DNA of 37,813 nucleotides from the NCBI GenBank assembly GCA_003523225.1, contig DPGK01000030.1:457-38269 (forward strand). Direction: 5' to 3'. The number at the start of each line of letters is the position of its first letter. The first letter of the stretch is position 1. Source of the stretch: Clostridiales bacterium. Lineage in GTDB: Bacteria; Bacillota; Clostridia; Oscillospirales; CAG-272. Shown piece by piece: positions 8,195 to 16,688 of this stretch. Made by a program: the position numbers and the translations under genes. The notes beneath the pieces were generated by a model. That model had not been told where the DNA came from. It saw nothing but the letters and a program-made list of their open reading frames with translations, and did no database searches.

Positions 8195-8517
8195 TCATGT
8201 TCCTTGCCGACGCGGGAACGATCCAGAATGAAAATCTTGTGAAGATGTACGGCGGATATCTCAAATCGGATATCTGTCAGGTTGCTCACCACGGCGGCGC
8301 GGGCGGAACTGTTGAGGTATACTCGGCGATCGACCCGGATATTGCGCTGTTCACGACCTCCGACGAGGCGTTTCCCCTTTATCTTACCGACCCGCACAAC
8401 GCGCATCTGGTAAACGATCTTCATGTCAAAGAAACCATCAACGCGGCAAACCGCATAACCGAAATGGATATTCCCTATACTCCGGGAACTTCGAGAGTGA
8501 CCGACAACGAAAGCTGA
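8191..8517 (+). pseudogene. 5'-truncated metallo-beta-lactamase-fold protein gene
   Basis: The open frame begins just after a stop at 8188-8190 and encodes about 108 residues (Met at 8197). It resembles the C-terminal part of ComEC-like metallo-beta-lactamase-fold proteins: IMFLADAGTIQNENL followed by a CQVAHHGGAGG segment, where the His-Gly motif supplies late metal ligands, then an IDPDIALFTTSD segment. The HxHxDH metal site that defines the fold lies N-terminally and is absent. The fragment starts at the same point where the ceramidase-like remnant on the other strand begins. It ends 16 bp before the hydrolase-like gene at 8534, so the intact gene was probably the first cistron of that operon. 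Confidence 0.7.
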
Positions 8518-8533
8518 AAGGATAAAACCGAAT

Positions 8534-10207
8534 ATGTTTACTCTTGATCTGAAAAACGGCAACTTAAGCGACAAAGAATTTTCCTGCCTTGAGAGTGTGC
8601 TTCGCCGCCACGCGGAAAAACGCGGCGGCCGCCTTGGCAAAGCCGATGACGCTTACCGCATAACCGTCTCCGTCGTTCCTTACAGCGACGAGGAAAAGGA
8701 CCGCAAGGATTCCTTCCTTGTAAGTCCTGACGGAAACTACGGCGCTCAGATAAGCGCCAACAACCTGTGCACCCTTTACGCAGGACTCGGACGCTTTCTC
8801 ATCTCCAGCAGCTTTGACTTCTGCGGCGGCTTTGAGCCTGCCGCGCTGCCGATCAGCCACGAACAGAAATGCCGCATCCGCGGTATGTATCTTGCCACAC
8901 ACTTTTATAACTTCTGGCACATCGCGCCGATGGACGAGGTGCGACCCTACATAGAGGATCTGGCGCTTTGGGGCTGTAACTCGCTCATGCTCTGCCTTGC
9001 CCCTCAGCACTACACGTCCTTCAAGTCTCCCGATGCAGTTAAAATGGCAGAAAGGCTGAAGGAGCTGTTTGCCTGTGCGGGTGAAATGGGTATCGACTCT
9101 GCTCTCATCCTCTTTTCAAACACCGGATATATTGACCGACCCGATGAGATCGCCGCCCCGTGGGATATGCGCGGAGAATACATAACTCCCAATTACGCCG
9201 AGCTGCACCGCGAGATATGCCCCAACCTGCCCGGCGGAATGGACGAGATACGCCGCGTACACCGCGAATTTTTCGAAGCGTTTTCGGATGTTCCGATAAA
9301 ATATTTTGCTTACTGGCCTTACGACGAGGGCGGCTGCACCTGCGATGCCTGCTCCCGCTGGAGCGAAAACGGCGCTGTCAAGGTATACGAGGAATCGGTA
9401 AAGCCGCTTATCAAGGAATATTTCCCCGACGCGGAAATGATACTTTCGACCTGGCACTTTGACAGACACCTCCGGGACGAAGGCTTACGCCTCTATAACA
9501 ATGTCGCGGCAGGCAAATATCCGTGGGCAAAATATATACTGGCAGTCCACGGCGACGGTCAGCTTATGCCGCTTGTTCTGAAAAACGGTGCGCCAGATGA
9601 CCGCTCGGTCATAGATTTTCCGGAGATAAGCATGTGGAGCTGCCGCCCGTGGGGAGGATACGGTGCAAACCCCATACCCATGCGGCTTGACAACTTCTTC
9701 TCGGCGGCGGGAGACGCGCTTGACGGCGGCTTCCCTTACTCCGAGGGAATGTGGGAAAATCTCAACGAGTTCTTCTGTGTCTCACATTACAGCGGGGCAT
9801 ACGAGTCCACAACCGACGCGCTTAGAGACTATATCCGCTATTATTTCGGCATCAAGGACACCGAAAAGCTTGTGCGCGCCATTCAGCTTATGGAAGCAAC
9901 GCTGTGGCGCAAAACAGAGCTTGCACCGGACGGCAGACTGCGCGTGACTCCGTACGTCCCTGCCGCAATACGTGAAATTTACAAAATAATCACCGAAATT
10001 GACGCGACTCTCCCCGAGGCTGTAAAGAAAGACGCCCGCTGGAGAATAATTTATCTGCGCGCCGTGATCGACTTTGAAATATCCACCCACGAAAATATTC
10101 CGCTCAACTCAGCCCGGGCGCAGTCCTGCTTCCGCGAGCTGTGGAATATTTATCACGCGTATGATATGCGGATACAGAAATCGGTCTGCCCTCCGCTCGG
10201 ACGCTGA
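8534..10207 (+). CDS. Glycoside-hydrolase-like protein (GH20/GH67-type fold), paralogue 1
   Basis: The 557-residue protein has no signal peptide and should be cytoplasmic. Residues 1 to about 115 resemble the alpha/beta domain that precedes GH20 and GH67 barrels, ending in SANNLCTLYAGLGRFL. A (beta/alpha)8-like domain begins at about 117 with RIRGMYLATHFYNFWH and contains VRPYIEDLALWGCNSLML. Its most striking motif is YWPYDEGGCTCDAC (near residue 260), with a possible Asp-Glu catalytic pair next to a Cys-rich CxCxxC turn. DFPEISMWSCRPWGGYGANP follows in the second half. The next gene is a clear paralogue with the same plan. An AAAGGA ribosome-binding sequence precedes the ATG. It probably acts on oligosaccharides imported by the cell; the exact family and substrate are not known to me. 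Confidence 0.72.
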   Translation: MFTLDLKNGNLSDKEFSCLESVLRRHAEKRGGRLGKADDAYRITVSVVPYSDEEKDRKDSFLVSPDGNYGAQISANNLCTLYAGLGRFLISSSFDFCGGFEPAALPISHEQKCRIRGMYLATHFYNFWHIAPMDEVRPYIEDLALWGCNSLMLCLAPQHYTSFKSPDAVKMAERLKELFACAGEMGIDSALILFSNTGYIDRPDEIAAPWDMRGEYITPNYAELHREICPNLPGGMDEIRRVHREFFEAFSDVPIKYFAYWPYDEGGCTCDACSRWSENGAVKVYEESVKPLIKEYFPDAEMILSTWHFDRHLRDEGLRLYNNVAAGKYPWAKYILAVHGDGQLMPLVLKNGAPDDRSVIDFPEISMWSCRPWGGYGANPIPMRLDNFFSAAGDALDGGFPYSEGMWENLNEFFCVSHYSGAYESTTDALRDYIRYYFGIKDTEKLVRAIQLMEATLWRKTELAPDGRLRVTPYVPAAIREIYKIITEIDATLPEAVKKDARWRIIYLRAVIDFEISTHENIPLNSARAQSCFRELWNIYHAYDMRIQKSVCPPLGR

Positions 10208-10229
10208 CATACATTCAAAAGGAAAAATC

Positions 10230-11882
10230 ATGACGACATTTTATATCCAGAACATTTCAATGGGCAAGGATAGCTTTGAAGTTCTCCTAAACACCCTTAC
10301 CCGCCGCTTCGGCGAACGCGGCTGTGAGCTTTGCAATGCCCAAGATGCGGATTACACCTTCCGGCTCGCCAAAGATCCGGAGCTCTCCTCTGACCGCTAC
10401 ATCATTGTGCCGGACGGAAAGGAAATTTCCTTTACCGCCGCAAACGACTGCGCGCTTCACGCCGCCGTCGGACGCTTCCTTTACGATTCCCGTTTTGACG
10501 GCATAGGCGGCTTTGAGCCTTCAGCCGAAAAAGTGGATTTTACACCCGCCAAGCCCCTGCGCGGAATGTATTTTGCAACGCATTTTCACAATTTCTATCA
10601 TGAAGCTCCGGTAAGCGAGGTTTATGAGGTAATCGAAGATCTTGCGCTGCGCGGATGCAACGCGCTGCTTGTATGGTACGATATGCACCATTACACCTCT
10701 ATCGACCAGCCCGAATCGGTCGCTCTCATATCAAGACTCAAGCTCTTCCTCAAGTATGCAAAGAAGATAGGAATGTCCGCCTCCCTTACCATGCTGGCAA
10801 ACGAAGGCTTTGACTCCTCCCCGGAGCAGCTTCGAGCGACCTTCCTCGTCGAAAACGGCTATCACACCAAACCCTATGGCATCTACAACCGCGAAATATG
10901 TCCCTCAAAGCCGGGCGGCATTGAGGAAATACTCCGCGAGCGCCGTCAGGTGCTTGAGGCGTTTTCTGACGTAAATATTGACTTCGTGTGCTATTGGCCC
11001 TACGACCAGGGCGGCTGCACCTGCGAAAAATGCACCCCGTGGGGTTCAAACGGATTTCTGAGAATTCTTCCTCACTTCCAGAAGCTGCTCGCAGAGGTAT
11101 GCCCCGGCTGTAAGCTGATAATCTCCGCGTGGTATTTCGACCGGTTTATTGACGGCGAGTGGGAAGCCTTCATGAAAAAAATACGTTCCGGCGAGGTTTC
11201 GGGCTTTGACTATATCATGTCCTTCTTCTTCAACGGAGAGCTTCCCGAATGCATCCGCCGCGACGGCATACCGGAAGGAGTCAGGTTCATTGACTTCCCC
11301 GAGATCAGCATGTATTCATGCACGCCGTGGGGCGGCTTCGGCGCCAATCCGCTCGGTCGTTTCCTCGACCGCACGAATATGGGCAGCGGTCACCTTTACC
11401 GGGGCGGATTCCCCTACTCGGAGGGTATATTCGAGGATATCAACAAATATATGATCCTTTCGTATTACAGCGGAAGACATCTTATCTCGCACGACGCGGT
11501 AAAGCAGTACGCAAGGTTTGAGCTTTGCTGTGATGACACCGCGCTTGTTGACGCAATCGAACGCACCGAGACCGCGCTGGCGCGCAAAGGAAGTATTGCC
11601 GACGGCGTTCGCCGCTTCCAAATATCAGACACAAGCGATATCGAATATGTCTATAATACCCTGACTGAGTACGACGGCAGGCTGCCCGAGCGCATTCGCC
11701 GGACTCCGAGGTGGAGAATGCTCTACCTGCGTGCCGTGATAGACCACGAGCTTGCGGCAAACGGCTTTGCGCTCAGCAACTCAAAGCGCGGAACGGAAGC
11801 CTTGCGCGAGCTTTACGGAATATATCACTGCACACCGCAGACGCACCACTGGGTCTGCCCGCCCCTTGAACAAAAAACATAA
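10230..11882 (+). CDS. Glycoside-hydrolase-like protein (GH20/GH67-type fold), paralogue 2
   Basis: The 550-residue protein is a paralogue of the preceding gene. Shared landmarks are a first-domain ALHAAVGRFLYDSRFDGIGG segment, RGMYFATHFHNFYHEAP at the barrel start, VIEDLALRGCNALLV, YWPYDQGGCTCEKC and IDFPEISMYSCTPWGGFGANP. I place the start at the ATG at 10230, 8 bp after an AAAAGGA sequence. A longer reading from 10074 would overlap the previous gene and adds residues with no counterpart in the paralogue. The Glu of the PYDEGGC motif in paralogue 1 is Gln here. If that Glu is the general acid, the two copies differ in activity. No signal peptide is present, and the 22-bp gap to the first copy implies one transcript. 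Confidence 0.72.
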   Translation: MTTFYIQNISMGKDSFEVLLNTLTRRFGERGCELCNAQDADYTFRLAKDPELSSDRYIIVPDGKEISFTAANDCALHAAVGRFLYDSRFDGIGGFEPSAEKVDFTPAKPLRGMYFATHFHNFYHEAPVSEVYEVIEDLALRGCNALLVWYDMHHYTSIDQPESVALISRLKLFLKYAKKIGMSASLTMLANEGFDSSPEQLRATFLVENGYHTKPYGIYNREICPSKPGGIEEILRERRQVLEAFSDVNIDFVCYWPYDQGGCTCEKCTPWGSNGFLRILPHFQKLLAEVCPGCKLIISAWYFDRFIDGEWEAFMKKIRSGEVSGFDYIMSFFFNGELPECIRRDGIPEGVRFIDFPEISMYSCTPWGGFGANPLGRFLDRTNMGSGHLYRGGFPYSEGIFEDINKYMILSYYSGRHLISHDAVKQYARFELCCDDTALVDAIERTETALARKGSIADGVRRFQISDTSDIEYVYNTLTEYDGRLPERIRRTPRWRMLYLRAVIDHELAANGFALSNSKRGTEALRELYGIYHCTPQTHHWVCPPLEQKT

Positions 11883-11930
11883 AGGTCAGAAACTACGCCC
11901 CCCCAACCGATATATTCAGAGCGCACCGCA

Positions 11931-11959
11931 GTGACAAAGCGGTCTCTGACTTATATAAA
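11931..11959 (+). promoter_or_regulatory. Promoter of the CBM9-like gene
   Basis: GTGACA (11931-11936), a 17-bp spacer and TATAAA (11954-11959) lie 34 bp before the ATG at 11993. An AGAAAGGA ribosome-binding sequence follows at about 11978-11985. Confidence 0.5.
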
Positions 11960-11992
11960 ATAACTCAAACAGAGCAAGAAAGGAATCCAACA

Positions 11993-12997
11993 ATGAAAAA
12001 AGCATTTTCTCTCGCACTTTCTCTTGTCATTGCAGCCGCACTCTGCGCGGTATGTGTTCTCCCCATGGCGGCACTTGAGCCGGACGCGAATTACCCTATC
12101 GCCAAGTCAGTATTTGGCTCGCCCGTAATTGACGGTGAGATCGACAGCATCTGGGAGCTTGCCGAGGTCAACGTCATTGAAAAGACCTTTGCCACCAACA
12201 GCCCCGACCCGAACGACCCCACCAACGGTACAAAGGCTCAGTTCCGCACCATGTGGGACAGCCAGTATCTCTATCTGCTTATCGAGGTCACCGACTCCAC
12301 CATCGGCGACGAGAACTGGGAGCTTAAAACCGTCGGAGCCGCCTCCCTCTGGCAGCGCAACTCGGTAGGCATTACGATCTCCCCCAACTACAACCGCACC
12401 GCTACCGCCACACAGGAACCCCCCGCTTTCTGGATTATCCTCAGCTGCCGCGCTTTTACCGGCGATGAGGCTGTTGCCGGCGACGGAACCGCCAACTTCA
12501 ACCAGATCCCCCGCGACACCTTCAAGAACTTCTGCACCAAGATCACGGATACCGGATATCTTATTGAGATCGCCTTTGATCTTTCCCTGAGATTCGAAGA
12601 CATGAAGATGACAGACGGCAACTGCATAGGTCTTGATATCTACGTAAACGACAATATCGCCGGCATTACCGGATCGCGCGACATCGGTCTTATGTGGAGC
12701 GACGTCGGCTCCTATAAGAACGACGCCCTCAAGGGCACGATACAGCTTGTCGGCAACAGCGCCCCCGCTGACACTACCGACGCTCCTGTCGTAACCGAAG
12801 CTCCCGTTGTAACCGAAGCACCTGTCGTTACCGACGCTCCTGTCGTTACCGACGCTCCTGTTGTCACCGAAGCTCCTTCCACCGATCCTGCAGTCCCCAC
12901 CGGAGATAACGGTGCCGTTCAGCTTGCAGTGCTCCTTGTTGCCGTAGCTGCCGCCGCCTGCGCGGTCTGCGTGTGCAGAGTAAAGGTTAAAAACTGA
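11993..12997 (+). CDS. Secreted, membrane-anchored CBM9-like carbohydrate-binding protein
   Basis: The 334-residue protein starts with a classical signal peptide (MKKAFSLALSLVIAAALCAV, likely cleaved near MAALE). The mature part (about residues 35-255) looks like a family 9-type carbohydrate-binding domain (DOMON/CBM9 fold). It shows DGEIDSIWELA at the entry, MWDSQYLYLLIEVTD, a SLWQRNSVGITISP segment with the aromatic residues typical of the binding strand, GYLIEIAFDL and GLDIYVND. A Pro/Thr/Val spacer with five APVVT(E/D) hexapeptides follows. A C-terminal hydrophobic helix and a basic tail (VKVKN) anchor it. The architecture fits a surface binder that captures sugars for the intracellular enzymes encoded next to it. 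It has its own promoter upstream and a strong terminator downstream. Confidence 0.78.
   Translation: MKKAFSLALSLVIAAALCAVCVLPMAALEPDANYPIAKSVFGSPVIDGEIDSIWELAEVNVIEKTFATNSPDPNDPTNGTKAQFRTMWDSQYLYLLIEVTDSTIGDENWELKTVGAASLWQRNSVGITISPNYNRTATATQEPPAFWIILSCRAFTGDEAVAGDGTANFNQIPRDTFKNFCTKITDTGYLIEIAFDLSLRFEDMKMTDGNCIGLDIYVNDNIAGITGSRDIGLMWSDVGSYKNDALKGTIQLVGNSAPADTTDAPVVTEAPVVTEAPVVTDAPVVTDAPVVTEAPSTDPAVPTGDNGAVQLAVLLVAVAAAACAVCVCRVKVKN
12782..12871 (+). repeat. Five tandem 18-bp repeats encoding APVVT(E/D)
   Basis: Five consecutive 18-bp units encode Ala-Pro-Val-Val-Thr-Glu or -Asp in the spacer of the CBM9-like protein. The units differ mostly at third codon positions, so the peptide repeat is conserved while the DNA has drifted. 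The copy number may vary between strains. Confidence 0.85.
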
Positions 12998-13022
12998 CCG
13001 GTTTTAACCGGCAGAGTCTGCT

Positions 13023-13059
13023 CCGCGGTAATGCCGCACATCCTGCGGCATTACCGCGG
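13023..13059 (+). terminator. Strong terminator after the CBM9-like gene
   Basis: A perfect 16-bp stem (CCGCGGTAATGCCGCA, 13023-13038, with 13044-13059) surrounds a 5-nt loop CATCC and is followed by GATTTTG. It starts 25 bp after the stop codon at 12997 and separates this gene from the sugar kinase operon. I see no clear promoter in the 91 bp that follow. Confidence 0.75.
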
Positions 13060-13150
13060 GATTTTGATGAGGCGGCTTTCCATCCCGGAAAGTAAACGCC
13101 CAACACCCGCGAATAAAAGACAATAAACCGGGAAAGGCATAGTTAGCATA

Positions 13151-14608
13151 ATGAACGAATATATGCAGAAGCGTTTGCTTTTGGGTATAGATATAGGAAC
13201 TACCTCCCTTAAGGCGGCGGTATTTGACGAGAACGGCAAGCGTTACGGTATCGTATCCAAGGATTACACCCTTGACACCGACACACTTACCGGATTTGTC
13301 GAATTTGACCCCGAAAAGTATGTCACGATGTGTCGGGAAGCCATATCCGAGCTTTCCGATGCTGTGTCCGGAATAGGCGTTATATGTGCCGCCGCCGTGG
13401 ATACACAGGGAGAAACGCTCATTCTCGCCGACGGCGACGGGAATGCACTTTATCCCGCCGTTGTGTGGCTTGACAACCGTGCCTCTGCCGAGGCTGAGGA
13501 AATTGAGGCACATTTCGGCAGAAAAAAGGTCTATGAGGTCACAGGACAGCCGGAAATAACCGCGGCATGGCCCGCCTCAAAGCTGCTTTGGTTCAGAAAG
13601 AACCGCCCCGATATCTGGGCGGAAACAAAAAAGATATTTCTGCTCGAGGACTGGATACTCTGGCGGCTGTGCGGCGCGTTTGTCACCGAGCCGACGGTGC
13701 AGTCGTCAACAATCTACTTTGATATTTCAAGCCGACGCTGGTGGAGAGAGATGCTTGATTTCATCGGCGTCAGCGAAAAAATGCTCCCGCGCATATGCGC
13801 GGGAGGAGAATGTGTCGGCGAATACGCGGGCATCTCCGTGGCGACCGGTGCGCTGGATCAGATAGCGGGAGCGATCGGAGTCGGCGTTACCGATACCGGT
13901 ATGGTCAGCGAAATGACCGGAACCGCTCTCGCCGTATGCGTCGTCACCGATAAGATCCCGACATTCGATCCCGACAGTATCGTTCCCTGCCACCTGCACG
14001 CGGACGGTAAATACTGCCTGCTGCTTTGGTCGGCTACCGCCGGAATGTCGCTTAAATGGTTCAAAAACAATCTGGGCGGAGGGCTGTCCTTCCGCGAGCT
14101 TGACAATGAAGCCGCGCTTGTTCCGCCGGGATGCGACGGTCTGACAGTGCTTCCGTACTTCTGCGGCTCGTCAATGCCGAAATACAATCCCGATATCGGC
14201 GCGGTGTTCTCCGGGGTGCGGCTGGGTCATACCCGCGCGCATTTTGCCCGCGCGATAATGGAATCGGTCGCATTTGTCCTGCGGCAGGAGCTTGAATATA
14301 TAAACGCCGATATCGAAGAAATACGCATCACGGGCGGCGGCGCTTCAAGCCCCCTGTGGGCGCAGATAAAAGCGGACGTTACCGGAAAAAATCTATTTAC
14401 CCTTGCGGAGGGAGAGTCCGCCTGCCTTGGCAGCGCATTGCTGGCGGGAGTGGGGACAGGAATATACCCCTCAGTCAGCGAAGCGGCAAAACGTGCGGTA
14501 CGCACCGTCCAGGAATACCGCCCGTCAGATGACACATGGTCAAGAAGCTACGCGGGTGCGTATGAGAGCTTTTGCGCTCTTGACGACACGCTCAACAAAA
14601 AACAATGA
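13151..14608 (+). CDS. FGGY-family carbohydrate kinase (xylulokinase-like)
   Basis: The 485-residue protein has the FGGY sugar-kinase plan. An N-terminal ATPase fold opens with LLGIDIGTTSLKAAVFD (phosphate-1 motif), followed by AAAVDTQGETLILAD and VVWLDNRASAEA. The C-terminal lobe carries ITGGGASSPLWAQIKADVTG and a GSALLAGVGTGIYPS segment, the usual adenosine and phosphate-2 motifs. It transfers phosphate from ATP to a ketose or polyol; xylulose or ribulose would be typical. The length is normal. It is the first gene of a tight cluster, and its stop overlaps an ATG of the next frame. The neighbouring FucI-like isomerase suggests the kinase acts on the ketose that the isomerase forms. I cannot tell the exact sugar. 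Confidence 0.85.
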   Translation: MNEYMQKRLLLGIDIGTTSLKAAVFDENGKRYGIVSKDYTLDTDTLTGFVEFDPEKYVTMCREAISELSDAVSGIGVICAAAVDTQGETLILADGDGNALYPAVVWLDNRASAEAEEIEAHFGRKKVYEVTGQPEITAAWPASKLLWFRKNRPDIWAETKKIFLLEDWILWRLCGAFVTEPTVQSSTIYFDISSRRWWREMLDFIGVSEKMLPRICAGGECVGEYAGISVATGALDQIAGAIGVGVTDTGMVSEMTGTALAVCVVTDKIPTFDPDSIVPCHLHADGKYCLLLWSATAGMSLKWFKNNLGGGLSFRELDNEAALVPPGCDGLTVLPYFCGSSMPKYNPDIGAVFSGVRLGHTRAHFARAIMESVAFVLRQELEYINADIEEIRITGGGASSPLWAQIKADVTGKNLFTLAEGESACLGSALLAGVGTGIYPSVSEAAKRAVRTVQEYRPSDDTWSRSYAGAYESFCALDDTLNKKQ

Positions 14609-14625
14609 TAAGACAAAGAGGAAAG

Positions 14626-15978
14626 ATGAGCAAAATTGGATTTGTGGGGTTTGGTGAAATAAACACCCCGGTGGATGTGATAATAAGAAAATGCCGCGCC
14701 GCCGAACAGGCGCTCATTGGCGAAGGGCTTGAGCTGGTTTCGGTCTACCCCGTCGCCGACGACAGTGAGGAAAAGCAGATAAACGCCGCGCTTGAGAAGC
14801 TCTCAGGCGAGTCGTTTGATGCGCTGGTGCTTTGCGTTGCCGGGTGGATCCCCACACACGCAGTCGTGAAAATAACCGAGCATTACCGCTCCCTCCCTAT
14901 GGTTCTGTGGGGGCTTTGCGGCTGGTACGAGGACGGACGTCTTGTGACCACCGCTGATCAGGCGGGCACCTCCGGGCTGAGAGCCGCGTTTGAGGGACTG
15001 GGGTATCGCTTTAAGTACATATACGACATAGTAGGAAGAAAAACGCGCTCCGCCGAGGTCGCCGCGTTCTGCCGCGCCGCCTCTGCCGCGGGGGAGCTGC
15101 GTTCGGCAAAGGTCGGAATGGCAGGATATCGCGACATGAATCTTTACGGCACGCTGTACGACGGAGTGTCGCTCAAAAAAGAGACGGGCGTGGAGATCGA
15201 AACCTTCGAGCTGCTTGAGGTCGAGCAGAGATATCTTGCCGCCGACCCGCGCGAGGTCGAAAAGGTCGTGAGCGAACGCATGGGCAAGTGGCATTTTCTG
15301 AAGCCTGCCGCGCCCGAAACGCTGAAAAAAGCCGCCGGATATTACCTTGCCGTGGCGTCGATCGCCAAGGAACGCGGCTACCGCTCGATATCGCTCAAGG
15401 ACGTTGACGGAATGAAGAAGCTGTGTGGCTTCCCTCCGGCGCCGATATTCATGCTGCTTTCCGAGGACGGATACACCACCATCCCCGAAAACGACTCCCT
15501 CGGCGCGGTAACTCAGCTTATGATGAACAAGCTGACAGGTCAGCTTGCCGGGTATCTGGAATTCTACGAATTTTTTGAAAACAGCGTGCTTGCCGGCGTG
15601 CCCGACTTTGTAGCCGCCGATATGGTGGACGGCGACGCCTACACCGTCATCCCCGCCGCCTTTGGACTGCTGAGCGAGGGTATTCTTAACGTCTCAAAGG
15701 TAAAGACCGGAACACTTACCATGTCGCGTCTTGCGTACAGCGACGGAAAATATACCATGCAGATGCTCCTTGGCAACGGCAAGACCCCGCCGAAATGGGA
15801 GGAGTGCGGCTGGGCACAGCCCGCACCGCAGCTTTCCGCGCTTGAAATTGAGATCGGAGACGTTGCGCGCTTTGCCGAGCGCGTAAGCTGTCAGCATTAT
15901 ATCATCACATACGGCGACAACCGTCCGCAGATACGCAACCTCTGCGCTATCCTCGGCATAGCCGTTGAGGAGCTTTAA
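14626..15978 (+). CDS. L-fucose/L-arabinose isomerase family protein
   Basis: This 450-residue protein looks like the L-fucose isomerase-like family (FucI/AraA group), which interconverts aldoses and ketoses with a divalent metal. Visible segments are VGFGEINTPVDVI at the start, ALVLCVAGWIPTHAVVKI, MVLWGLCGWYEDGR, AADMVDGDAYTVIPAAFGLLSEG in the late catalytic region and a C-terminal CQHYIITYGDN segment. I choose the ATG at 14626, which follows GAGG by 4 bp. The in-frame ATG at 14605 overlaps the kinase stop but has no ribosome-binding sequence. The product of the reaction would feed the FGGY kinase encoded just upstream. It may act on fucose, arabinose or a related sugar. Confidence 0.75.
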   Translation: MSKIGFVGFGEINTPVDVIIRKCRAAEQALIGEGLELVSVYPVADDSEEKQINAALEKLSGESFDALVLCVAGWIPTHAVVKITEHYRSLPMVLWGLCGWYEDGRLVTTADQAGTSGLRAAFEGLGYRFKYIYDIVGRKTRSAEVAAFCRAASAAGELRSAKVGMAGYRDMNLYGTLYDGVSLKKETGVEIETFELLEVEQRYLAADPREVEKVVSERMGKWHFLKPAAPETLKKAAGYYLAVASIAKERGYRSISLKDVDGMKKLCGFPPAPIFMLLSEDGYTTIPENDSLGAVTQLMMNKLTGQLAGYLEFYEFFENSVLAGVPDFVAADMVDGDAYTVIPAAFGLLSEGILNVSKVKTGTLTMSRLAYSDGKYTMQMLLGNGKTPPKWEECGWAQPAPQLSALEIEIGDVARFAERVSCQHYIITYGDNRPQIRNLCAILGIAVEEL

Positions 15979-15983
15979 GAAAA

Positions 15984-16688
15984 ATGTACAGTAACTATAA
16001 GATCAGAGCACCCTACTTTGAAATAGGACCGAAATGCTTCATGTGGGGGGAGCGTATGCTCCGCCTTGCCAAGGCGGTGGACGAAATTGCCGCAGAATAT
16101 GACCTTGACGTTATAATTACGCCGCAGTATGCCGATATCCGCATGATAGCCGAAAACACAAGCCACATTCACGTTTATGCCCAGCATATGGATTACCTCC
16201 GTCCGGGACGCGGACTCGGCTCGGTGCTGCCCGAATCCATAAAGGAAGCGGGTGCGGTCGGCGTTATGCTGAATCATGCCGAAAAAAAGCTCACGCTTGA
16301 CGAAATTGAAAAGACTATCGCGCGGGCTGACGAGGTCGGTCTTGCCACCATCGTCTGCGCCGACAGCGTCCGGGAGATCGAAGCTGTGGCAAAGCTCTCG
16401 CCCAACCTCATTGTCGCCGAGCCGACCGAGCTTATCGGCACCGGTGTCACCAGCGACATGGGGTATGTACGGGACACTATAGAGGCAGTGCGGCGCATAG
16501 ATCCCGACATAATGGTGCTTCAGGGCGCAGGCATCTCAACTCCCGATGACGTTGCGCGCGTCATACGCGCCGGGGCGCTTGCCACCGGATGCACAAGCGG
16601 AGTCATGCGCGCCGCTGACCCCGAGGCAGCGGCACGCGCAATGCTCAGCACTCTCAGAGCCGTCTGGAACGAGGTGCACGGAGCATGA
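15984..16688 (+). CDS. Triose-phosphate-isomerase-like protein
   Basis: The 234-residue protein resembles the short, archaeal-type triosephosphate isomerases. VYAQHMD (residues 64-70), AGAVGVMLNHAE with a probable catalytic His at 98, VCAD (124-127), AEPTELIGTG with a probable catalytic Glu at 146, and VLQGAGIS are all in the expected order. The N-terminal lysine segment differs: instead of an Asn-x-Lys strand it reads YFEIGPK, so Lys17 may play that role. Such divergent copies occur in catabolic operons next to other sugar-phosphate isomerases, where they can act on substrates such as erythrulose phosphate. Its position between FucI-like and SIS isomerases fits a pathway-specific rather than a housekeeping enzyme. 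Its start lies 5 bp after the previous stop. Confidence 0.78.
   Translation: MYSNYKIRAPYFEIGPKCFMWGERMLRLAKAVDEIAAEYDLDVIITPQYADIRMIAENTSHIHVYAQHMDYLRPGRGLGSVLPESIKEAGAVGVMLNHAEKKLTLDEIEKTIARADEVGLATIVCADSVREIEAVAKLSPNLIVAEPTELIGTGVTSDMGYVRDTIEAVRRIDPDIMVLQGAGISTPDDVARVIRAGALATGCTSGVMRAADPEAAARAMLSTLRAVWNEVHGA

Noticed and set aside
10074..10229. Upstream extension of the second hydrolase-like gene
   Set aside because: It overlaps the first paralogue, and the added residues have no counterpart. The ATG at 10230 has a good ribosome-binding sequence.
12782..12871. Short regular repeats as a CRISPR array
   Set aside because: The units are contiguous, in frame and lack spacers. They encode a peptide spacer.
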